Program-made: the position numbers and the translations under genes
Notes under the pieces: generated by a model
What the model saw: only the letters and a program-made list of their open reading frames with translations
The model's database searches: none
Told to the model about the DNA's origin: nothing
In this document: in pieces, positions 1 to 16,214 of the stretch
Position numbering within the stretch: the first letter of the stretch is position 1
How the letters are laid out: every line of letters begins with the position of its first letter
Origin: Patiria pectinifera
Lineage: Eukaryota; Echinodermata; Asteroidea; Valvatida; Asterinidae
Assembly: GCA_029964075.1 (NCBI GenBank)
Contig: CM057149.1
Location: 14,708,197-14,772,196, forward strand
Direction of reading: 5' to 3'
DNA length: 64,000 nucleotides

Positions 1-678
1 TATTCACTCAAAAAAATAAACATATACCAATAGAAAGAAACAAAAAAAAATACATATTACAAATGAAAAATTAAACAACAGATGCTGAAATGGAGCTGGT
101 GCCAAGGTGCCCTCCTCCCATGTGAACAACATGAGCGTCGGCCTATACATCCACATGCATCTCCAATTCAAATGTATACATAGAGATGTGGTGAATGCAC
201 ATCGACGCCCACACCGCTCATGTGATCGGAATGCACCTAGCTCAGATAACAATAAACAGAATGAATTAAGCAAAAGACAGAGTCATCAGATGTGTGCTAA
301 CCCCAAACCTCCCTCAACTTTTTCCGTGATAGCCCCCCAATTATTATTTTTTTTTTGCGACCGAGCTGTTGTGACTTTTTAGCCCTGAGCCTTGCGCATC
401 TTTTGACACCAAAAACATAAAAATCGGACCACGGGTTTTCCAGCACAAAAAACTGAATTTTCCATTAAACGTAGTGTACACATAGCAGAATTACTGTTCG
501 TGCTTATAATTAATTAGCCATAATTCCAAAACCCTTTGACCTATAGCCATGAAATTTCTTGGGTATGTTCATGATGAGTTGCTCTATGCATATACCTAGT
601 TTCAAAATTTTTCGTCACTCGATGGCTGCGACCCCCTCCCGGCTGAGAGATGGTCAAAACAACCGGGCCCTTTTAGGG
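1..678. other. UBA1 intron, no gene seen
   Basis: This AT-rich sequence lies upstream of the first visible UBA1 exon and is probably intron, because UBA1 must continue to the left of the window. I see no exon with good splice sites and no clear repeat boundary. Positions 340-660 read like an old interspersed repeat, with a T-run and a G+C-rich end, but no terminal repeats were found. Confidence 0.5.
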
Positions 679-891
679 TTAAAGGAATGCTTGGAAGGAG
701 AGAATGGAATCAGATGTCCTAATGTGTATTGGTAGTTGGTTCCACAGGCGAGGTGCTGCTGCTGAAAAGGATCTATCCCCCCATGAGTGGTGTGATGTGG
801 GTTCTTGGAATAAATATTTATTTAGATTGAAGCGTGCGTGTTGAATTGTATGGTGAGAGGAGATCAGTGATGTAAAAGGGGGCTTTGCCAT
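679..891 (-). mobile_element. 3' tail of a non-LTR retrotransposon (LINE)
   Basis: The minus strand encodes about 70 residues ending in a block like GDRSFSAAAPRLWNQLP followed by HIRTSDSILSFQAFL. This GDRSF...APRLWN...LP..IR pattern is the well-known C-terminal tail after the reverse transcriptase of Jockey/CR1/L2-like LINEs in marine animals. Only the last part of the ORF is present, so this is a typical 5'-truncated copy. It sits in a UBA1 intron in antisense orientation. The family assignment is from motif memory, and the clade cannot be fixed. Confidence 0.7.
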
Positions 892-961
892 TGAGAGCTT
901 TATAGACGATTAACATATTAACCGTTCGTTATTTTCTACTTTCCCCTTTACCATGCAATAG

Positions 962-8286
<7,325 letters not shown>

Positions 8287-8745
8287 GTCAAGATACCAGA
8301 CCGAAGTCTTACACAGCAGCCATCTTTTGTTTTTGACACGAGTGTCTATGATGTTCACGGTGAGGGCAGCGTTACAAATAGTCTGGTGCCTCTCATGAAC
8401 GTCAAAAAACAAAATCGGTGGCAATGTGTGACTATCCATACGGTTGCAGACTAGTAAATAAACTGCCATAGACACTGGTGATAAAATATGCACTAACAAA
8501 ATTCAGTAAAAAATACTCGCAACTTTCCAAGGTGTTTGAGTCACACATCAAATTAACTCTTGTTTCATCATTGTCCATTTTCTGTTTAATTTTGTTGGGG
8601 GGTTAACTAATGACTTTTAGGAGAACATTCAATCTAAAGATGATCACCTTTTTTTTTACAAACCCTCAAGTTCATGGCCAACAAAATGCTCAAATACTTG
8701 AGAATTTGAGGGAATGCAAATCGTGATTTGGCCGGCGTAGGCAGC
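8287..8745 (+). other. UBA1 3' UTR / 3' flank, homologous to the satellite
   Basis: The sequence follows the UBA1 stop. AATAAA occurs within AGTAAATAAACTGCC near 8458. Two stretches match the U segment of the satellite array: 8444-8570 (for example GTTGCAGACTAGTAAATAA and AAAAAATACTCGCAACT) and 8636-8745 (ACAAACCCTCAAGTTCATGG, ATGCAAATCGTGATTTGGCC). The true end of the transcript cannot be placed. Confidence 0.7.
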
Positions 8746-9284
8746 TTGGGGCCTATTTACTGGTTTGCAACCATAGGTAGCATTAACAAAGAAATATTGA
8801 TCGTTTCATATTGAAGTAGCTTTGGGCTTGATATCATGGCACTTGTACAGAGTCAGGGAGAAAAAAAAATTGTGAGATAAGCATATCAGTGCAAGCAGAG
8901 TAAAAAAAAATATGCCCCTTGCAAGCAAGTTTACTTAGTAATACTTGCTTTTCATGCGAGATTTCAAAAATCTCTAAATATTGTTTATTAACTGTTAAAA
9001 CGTTTCACTCATAAAGTAATATCGGTATTGGTAAGTATGCAACGTTTGTAAGTATGCTACGTTTACATGTACATTAACCTGGCAGCAAGCAGTTATAATT
9101 TTTTTTGACATTTTTGTCAATTTTTTTTGTGCAAGCCATTTGGTCTGTTATTTACATTCAGGAATCGGTGAGCGTCAGAGAGACGTCACCTTTAGCGCAC
9201 AGATTGTAAAACGTTTCAATGTGAGCGATGTGAACAAAGCAGCTTTTAAATTCTCTTCTCAAATTGTAATAAGGCCATCGTAAG
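8746..9284. other. UBA1 downstream region, nothing recognised
   Basis: AT-rich DNA with several T-runs. No gene, RNA gene or bounded repeat is seen. Confidence 0.6.
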
Positions 9285-9860
9285 TCAGTCGCAGATCGTA
9301 ACGCAAGTCGGTCACAGATCATATCACAAGTCAATCGCAGACCACATCGCAAGTCAACCACGGACCACAGTGCAAATCAATCACAGATCACAACGCAAGT
9401 CAACCACGGACCACAGCACAAGTCAATCACCGACCCCAGTGGAAGTCAATTGCAGATAACAATGCAAGTCAATCACATCACAAGACGGTCACAAATCACA
9501 TCCAAACTTGGTCACAGATTACATAGCAAGTCAATCACAGATCATAACGCAAGTCAATCGCAGATCCCAACGCAATTCACTTACAGATCACATCACAAGT
9601 CGGTCACAGATCACAACGCAAGTCAATCGCAGATCACATCACAAGTCAATCGCATATCACATCACAAGCGCTCACAGATCACATCGTAACTTGGTCACAG
9701 ATCACATCGCAAGTCAATCACAGATCATATCGCAAGTCAATCACAGATCACATTGCAAGTCAATCACAGATCACATCGCAAGTCAATCACAGATCACATC
9801 GCAAGTCAATCACAGATCACATCGCAAGTCACTCTGCAAGTCAGTCACAAGTCGGATTGC
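9285..9860 (-). repeat. 23-bp minisatellite, inverted relative to the UBA1 intron array
   Basis: Tandem copies of CAAGTCAATCACAGATCACA plus TCG, 23 bp per unit and cleaner toward the right. The reverse complement (TGTGATTGACTTG...) is recognisably the same family as the arrays at 4519-4695 and 7040-7535. Short further copies appear at 10,064-10,120 in the first orientation. Apparent ORFs here are by-products of the repeat. Confidence 0.9.
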
Positions 9861-9889
9861 AACTCCAGTCTCAAGTGAAGAGACAATCT

Positions 9890-12179
9890 TAATGGCTGTG
9901 ACAAATTCATTCCTCTGTCATCGTTAATTCCCTTTCGCTTCTGACCAAGTTTTGTAACCAGAGGGGTGTCTGCTAAATGTAAGTAATGCGCACGACTTAA
10001 GCAACTTGGTTTTCAGTTCAAGGCAAATTCGAACGCTGAATACTAAATGCTGACAAAAGCTCTGTTTGTGATCTGACTTGTGATTGACTTGTGATTGACT
10101 TGTGATCAACTTGTAACTTGTTATCATTAAAATTTGGCTATCTGTGGCCATCTGTATGCAGCATTTCTCCCCTTACAATTGTGGCTTGAATGCAAGTGTC
10201 TGAGGGAAGACCACATTTTGTTAACTGCTGAAGTTCTTTAGGTTAAATAAAATGCACATAGGGAAACTTGTATTATCTGTTTAACTACATTGTATCCTTG
10301 GACTACCCCTTCCACCAACTGTAAAAAAAACGACGAGTGCATTTGAGGCTAAAGTCTGTTCCTAATGTTCCCCCACAGATCTCACTGTACCTGTATTCTA
10401 ACCGACCAGTTAGTGAAAAGGAAACTGGATCCATACAAAAGTTGCTGGTCATTTTTAATTGTGTACCCCCAAAAATATTAGTGGACTTATGCGTTGCAGG
10501 GACCTCAGATATTACAGTAACAATGACTGCACAAAAGGCTTACTCATGCCTAGCCAAGGGATGCAACGCCACTGCCCTCTAACTCCGCCCTTCACGCATG
10601 CAGTCTATACTGGCTTTGATGTTGTGTATTTGACATGTAGCACCGAGGGATTTTAGTTTGCTTAAAAGCAGGTAAAAGTGTTCACTGAAAGTGACTGCCT
10701 TAATCGTAAAAGTGTGTGAGATACTGATTGTATTTTTTGTTGGGGGGGGGGGGGGGGGTTCCGTGATAAACACACCTTCAAATTGTAACAGGTTGAGGGA
10801 AGATTTGAAAAATACTAACATTATAAGATGGGATGTCAGGTTGATGGTGTGAACAGTTGCGCGATGGGTAAAAGTCATATAGAAATTAAAGAAATCTCAA
10901 AGTCAACAATTACAGTGGAGAGACCCTGACATCATCCTATCAAACGGACATGCACTAGAATACCGAAAAAAATCTCTCTCTTTGCCGTGTAAAAGAAATA
11001 GAATTAGGTGTGCCTCTGCACCAGTTTACTTGCACCCTTTTTTCAATCCTGGAAAAGTATTTTGGGCCATTAATGTTTCTCCTCGACCTATTTAAACAAC
11101 CACAAAAAGTGTTTTTGTTTGTTATTCTTTTTTGAAAAAAGTTTGACTACATCGTAAAGAACAGTTTCAGGCAAATGTCATGTTATCTTTTGTTTTTTAA
11201 TTTTGTTAAATATGTTATTCATTTTGTGGAGTAATTTTGAGTGAAGCCAATTGAGAAATGGTCAAGTTAGTGTTGCCTGTTTTTCAAGTCATTTCATTAA
11301 TAACCTGTATACACGCAAAGGTTTTGCGGTATTCGGAACAGATGACGGATAGACACGCAACGAGCAAGGCCGGAAATATCTGTCAGCGACCCGCTCGCAG
11401 CGAGCGAGGCCAGAAATATGCATCACCCGCAGATGATGGCCTGAACCCGTCTGGCATCGAGGTTCGTGAAAAACAATCTTGCGCCTTGGTCTGGTCACTG
11501 TCAAAATAATCCCAGCGCGAACTGGTTAAGCAAGCACAATGGATAAACCTGGTCTGCCTGGGAAAACCCCCCAGCAAATTACCAACTTAACTGTTAAAAT
11601 CACTGCATTCATTTTCAAGGGTAAAGTTTTATACATTCCACGAATGACACACTAGATTGTTTTAGCACAGTGAACTGCTTCGCCCGATTTCAACTTGGTC
11701 TTGTGCCCAGTCCTGTATGCACACTTTAAATGCAGCAGTTTATTAAGCCGGCAGTCACCACGCCTCTATGAATCTGTGAACTTTGACCTCTGTTTATTGT
11801 CAGTGAAAACGTGTGCATTATACATTGTATTTAATTGCCTATCCTCGAACATATGTGTCAACATTAAAAGCCACAATATCGCTGACGTATATACCTAACG
11901 TTGCTCTTATTTAACGAAGGCTAGCTATTTTTGTTTTGTTTAGTATTTTGTTTGTTTTCTTCTGATTACGAATCAATTAATAATGGTATGTAATAAATGA
12001 CAGGTACCTGCTGACAAATTGTGTTGGTTAAATTTGATTTTCTTTATATATTTTGTTTGCTTTTAAATCACATGGAAAAGTTCAGAATTTGTTATTTAAT
12101 GTTTTTGTTTTTGAGGAGTATACAACACATTTCCTTTATAAGACCATTAAAACAACCTAAAAACGTTTAAAGTCAAACA
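9890..12179. other. Intergenic DNA between UBA1 and the 39-kb block
   Basis: No exon or RNA gene is supported. Notable points are a short TGTGATTGACT patch at 10,064-10,120, an uninterrupted G-run at about 10,741-10,758, and two similar blocks around 11,358 and 11,399 (CGAGCAAGGCCGGAAATAT and CGAGCGAGGCCAGAAATAT). The rest is AT-rich and featureless by eye. Confidence 0.6.
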
Positions 12180-12184
12180 CAGCC
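12180..12184. other. Left target-site duplication CAGCC
   Basis: CAGCC directly precedes the left inverted repeat and is matched by CAGCC at 51,306-51,310 directly after the right one. Confidence 0.65.
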
Positions 12185-12319
12185 TGCTACAACTGATAAT
12201 GTAGTAACCAATGGGTAATGCATCACTAACCGATTATGTCACAAAAATTAACCGATATTGTATCACTAACCGATAATGTAACTCATATTGACCGATAGTG
12301 TAATAAAATTTACTACACT
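12185..12319 (+). repeat. Left terminal inverted repeat (135 bp)
   Basis: Starts TGCTACAACTGATAATGTAG and aligns without gaps to the reverse complement of 51,171-51,305, with about 18 mismatches (87% identity). Inside are three imperfect copies of an ACCGATAATGTA-type motif. The adjoining inner sequence at 12,317 is already satellite-monomer DNA. Confidence 0.85.
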
Positions 12320-12412
12320 GTTGATTGATGCTCCTCTTGCCTTTTAAAGAATTTCTGCATAGTTTGAAGAAAATTCATTGTTTGGCCAAATTTCATCAAA
12401 AAAGTAAGGCTA
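12317..12412 (+). repeat. Diverged satellite monomer fragment at the left edge
   Basis: The stretch from GTTGATTGATGCTCCTCTTG to AAAAAGTAAGGCTAA is nearly identical to 50,776-50,873 in the right-hand diverged monomers and shares the GGCCAAATTT core of the main monomers. It begins exactly at the point of the monomer where the right-hand array stops (about 51,097). Confidence 0.85.
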
Positions 12413-13792
12413 ATAAACGGGATTCACAACTGTGACCTTATGCGCCGTGCGACCTGTTCACGACATAAAAAAGGGTATTATGAGGACCTATAGTTACATA
12501 TATGCTCGGTATTGCTCCCGGCCCGGTGCATGGAAAAACGTGCCCAATCATCATTATTTTATGCAGCAGCGCAGCCTGAGCTGTTATATGGCTGTATGCC
12601 AGGGCGTACGTGGAGAGCCGTGGACTATTGATAGACAAGATCATGGAAAAACCATGTTTTACGCCTGTTCTGCAACTTCTTCGTAATTCGGGCAACTTGA
12701 AAGGCAGATGGCTTCACCAAGGTAAGAAGCAAACAGTTTTTGGTCTAAAAATATTCAAACTAAGGAAAAAAATATGAAAACTAGAGGTTGTGGTTGTGAA
12801 CAACCACAGAGCTGTTCCCAGTTTTGATTCTCTATTGGACCGTAAACAAAATGATTTAATGATTAACAAAAAATGAGTGTAATAAATTGAAATTATTAAA
12901 AGATTCCACTTCCGGTACAACCTTTTAAATATTCATGACGTCATAGCATAACAATAATTATGTGCACAGTCATAATAATTCAATATAATTATCTGTCAAT
13001 ATAGCTTTGTATTAATGTGAAATTTCAACCTGATCAGATTAATAATTCATGAAATATGCTTTAAGGGTCTGCCATCACCACTTCCGGTAAAACCGGAAGT
13101 GAAGGTCACATGACCTTGACATATAAATTTTCATCTATAACACATCCCTGTCTCTATACCTACTGAATTTAAGATCAATCGGTCAAATAGTTCCATAGTT
13201 ATAAGACTGTAAAGAGTGTCTCATTAAATATTCATGACTTCCGGTCTGATGACGTCATACACCTTAAACTTCGCACACGTCTTAAGTGGGTCAAGGTCAT
13301 CATATACACCAATAATTAGGCCATTCCGACAAACTTCGCCACAGACATCTATTCAAAAAACATTTTTGAAAATTTTGAAACTGTCGCTAGAGGGCGCTCG
13401 AAGATTGCATGACGTCATCGGTAGATGACTTGAAAAATACTATCAGCCAAGAGACTAACATCGTTGAAAGCAAGTTCATATCTATAACCACTTTCAAATA
13501 ATAAGCCACTTCCGGTTTGGGCTTTTTTCGACCGGAAGCAAGGGTCACGTGATTTCACGCACACTGAATGAAATAAAGACCTCAACCTACTCTACCACTT
13601 GCCGGCAACAGAATGCTGCGGACGCGTACGGTTGATTTCTTCTGCATTTTTTAATATTAAAAGTGTCACTATTCAATTGCCTATAAATAAACACCGGATG
13701 ACGTCATCATGACGTCATCACTACACAATGTTGTTTGAGTAAGGGTCTTTGCTTGGACAAAGATTGGTGTAAATGAATTACTGGCAAAGAGC
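12413..13792. other. Left-arm segment rich in CRE and ETS-type sites
   Basis: This is single-copy within the window. It contains five perfect TGACGTCA palindromes (12,936; 13,250; 13,410; 13,699; 13,710) and five to six CTTCCGG or CCGGAAG cores (12,910; 13,081; 13,094; 13,237; 13,509; 13,532). Two cores form a perfect hairpin at 13,079-13,101 (CACTTCCGGT, AAA, ACCGGAAGTG). Another small hairpin, GTGGTTGT/ACAACCAC, lies near 12,790. No ORF of note. It could be regulatory, or a further repeat family inserted between the edge monomer and the array. Confidence 0.5.
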
Positions 13793-16214
13793 TGACCAAA
13801 TACAAAGAGTAGAAGTCAGGCGCGGATCAAGACGGGGTCGAAACCACCCCCTCCCCCTGGTCTGACACACACGAAAAATGCCTGTCCGCCTGTCGGCAGC
13901 AATCGGATAAAAATATTCCTGGTCCGCCCCAGAACGCACATGATGCATTTTACAAAAAACAAATCCGTAAAACAAATTTGTTTATTTTTTTTTAAAGACA
14001 TCCGTCTAATGTTGACTTCTCTTTCGCCCATGGAGCTAGCTAAAACAGATGCACACAGCAATGTTCAATGTTTCTCTGCATATTCATACGAATCGTTTTT
14101 AAGCAGAATTCTAAGAAAGCCGAATGGCCAAGTGGTTAGATTCGTCGTCTACAAATCGCGGGTCCCGGGTTCGAATCCCGTCGATGTGCTTTTGCTTTTC
14201 AACGCACGCATTCAGTCATTATAAGATGTTTAATTTCCCGTCTTAAAACACCAACAGTACCTTAGCTTAATCGGTAAGCACTGCTGCTGGTACTGTCCGC
14301 GAATTCCAGGTTGGCGTCTTCGTACAGGTTCAGGGCATGTGGTCCACTCGGAGGATCAGGGCTTAGGGTGCCGCCCTGTTCCTCCCTTAGCTCTTTGCTT
14401 TTACATGGCGCCTGGCCCTCGGGTTACATGGATGGACAGGGAAGGAAGTGTGTATTGGCTGGGAACGCCGAGATCCCGGAAGAGTCCTAGGGGATCGGCT
14501 GGGGCATTGTTATGGCTCAGACCGATCCCTGAATGCTTAGCTAGCACATAACTTTTTGATTTTTTTTTAAGCCTCTATTTTTTAAGCTTTGGTTTCGTTT
14601 GACATTTAAATCTGCTCGGCAGGTCTCCGGTAGTATTAAAAACAAAACAACGATCTATGTCATAAATCGATGAATATTTAATAATTGACTATAATCAAAA
14701 TTAAGTCAAAATTGGTCACAAATGTTAGGCTCACCCCTTGTATTTTTTCAATTTTGGCCAAAAAATGAAATTCCTTAAAACTTCCAAGAAAGATGCCTGA
14801 GGTACCCCCGAACACATTTCAATTCGATTTGGGAACAAATGTGCATTTGAAAAGAAAATTTTGCCGAAATCGGGCGTAAAAACAGTTGAAAGTTGGCTTT
14901 TTATTTACATGTATTTCCTACCCCGAAATGGATGATTTTTGCCAAAATCTGTCAAAATGTGGGTGTTTGAATATTGATTTATGCCCAACTAGTCTCCAGA
15001 GGTTTTTCTGCGTTGTTTGCAGAAAAGTCAATTTTTGGCCAAATTTGGTTAAAAATGTAAGGCTAACCCCTTGTATTTTTTTTTTCAATTTTGGTCAAAA
15101 AATGAAATTCCTTAAAACTTCCGAGAAAGATGCCTAAGGTATCCCGGAACACTTTCTAATTCGATTTGGGAACAAATGTGCCTTTGAAAAAGAAAATTTT
15201 GCCGAAATCTGGGGTAAAAACAGTTGAAATTTGGCTTATTATTTACATGTATTTCCTACATCAAAATGGATGATTTGTTCCAAAATCTGCCAAAATGTGG
15301 GTGTTTCAATATTGATTCATGCTCCACTCGTCTCCAGAGGTATTTCTGACTCGCTTGGAGAAAAGTCAATTTTGGCCAAATTTGGTTAAAAATGTAAGGC
15401 TAACCCCTTGTATTTTTTTTTTTTCAATTTTGGTCAAAAAATGAAATTCGTGAAAACTTCCAAGAAAGATGCCTAAGGTACCCTGGAACACTTTCTAATT
15501 CGATTTGGGAACAAATGTGCCTTTGAAAAAAAAAATTGGCCGACATTTGGGGTAAAAACAGTTGAAATTTGGCTTTTTATTTACATGTATTTCCTACCAC
15601 AAAATGGATGATTTTTGCCAAAATCTGCCAAAATGTGGGTGTTTGAATATTGATTTATGCTCAACTCGTCTCCGGAGGTATTTCTGCGTTGTTTGCAGAA
15701 AAGTCAATTTTTGGCCAAATTTGGTTAAAAATGTAAGGCTAACCCCTGATTTTTTTTTTCAATTTTGGCCAAAAAATGAAATTCCTTAAAACTTCCAAGA
15801 AAGATGCCTAAGGTACCCCGAAACACATTTCAATTCGATTTGGGAACAAATGTGCATTTGAAAAATAAAATTTTGCCGAAATCGGGCGTAAAAACAGTTG
15901 AAAGTTGGCTTTTTATTTACATGTATTTCCTACCCTAAAATGGATGATTTTTGCCAAAATCTGTCAAAATGGGGGTGTTTGAATATTGATTTATGCTCAA
16001 CTCGTCTCCAGAGGTTTTTCTGCGTTGTTTGCAGAAAAGTTAATTTTTGGCCAAATTTGGTTAAAAATGTAAGTCTAACCCCTTGCATTTTTTTTTCAAG
16101 TTTGGCCCAAAAAAATGAAATTCCTTAAAACTTCTAAGAAAGATGCCTAAGGTAACCCTGGACACATTCCAATTCCATTTGGGAACAAATGTGCCTTTGA
16201 AAAGAAAAAAAAAA
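13793..16214 (+). repeat. Higher-order satellite unit 1 (U truncated on the left, 4 monomers)
   Basis: The match to the other units starts abruptly at CTGACCAAATACAAAGAG (13,793), so the first half of U is absent. The remaining U runs to about 14,700, followed by a half monomer and four full monomers of about 337 bp with starts (AAAACAGTTGAAA) near 14,879, 15,217, 15,555 and 15,889. The monomer has conserved blocks TTTACATGTATTTCCTAC, AATATTGAT and TTTGGCCAAATTTGGTTAAA. Confidence 0.95.
14119..14325 (+). other. Paired tRNA-like (A-box/B-box) elements inside U
   Basis: Element one (14,119-14,189) has an A box TGGCCAAGTGGTTAG and a perfect B box GGTTCGAATCC, 43 bp apart as in tRNAs, but its ends cannot form an acceptor stem. 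Element two (14,254-14,325) has an A box TAGCTTAATCGG with a well-paired D stem (GCTT/AAGC) but no good B box; it leads into a conserved body with a GGGATCGG/CCGATCCC stem. Both look like heads of tRNA-derived SINEs carried by the satellite rather than genuine tRNA genes. Pol III transcription is possible but not shown. The pair recurs in units 2 to 8. Confidence 0.6.

Noticed and set aside
9450-9927. Long + strand frames rich in SITDHIASQSQ
   Set aside because: Translation of the 23-bp minisatellite, without protein homology.
14119-14189. Functional tRNA genes in the satellite
   Set aside because: The A and B boxes are good, but acceptor ends do not pair and the anticodon arm is poor, so tRNA-derived is the safer label.
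14339-14551. 70-codon frame repeated unchanged in most U segments
   Set aside because: It begins with GTG rather than ATG and sits in the SINE-like body. Identity between units is explained by recent amplification, not by selection on a protein.
14886-15137. Recurrent 70-84-codon frames in the satellite monomers (MKFGFLFTCISYPKMDDFC type)
   Set aside because: They follow from the monomer sequence, are interrupted by T-run length changes, do not continue between monomers (337 is not a multiple of three) and match no known domain.
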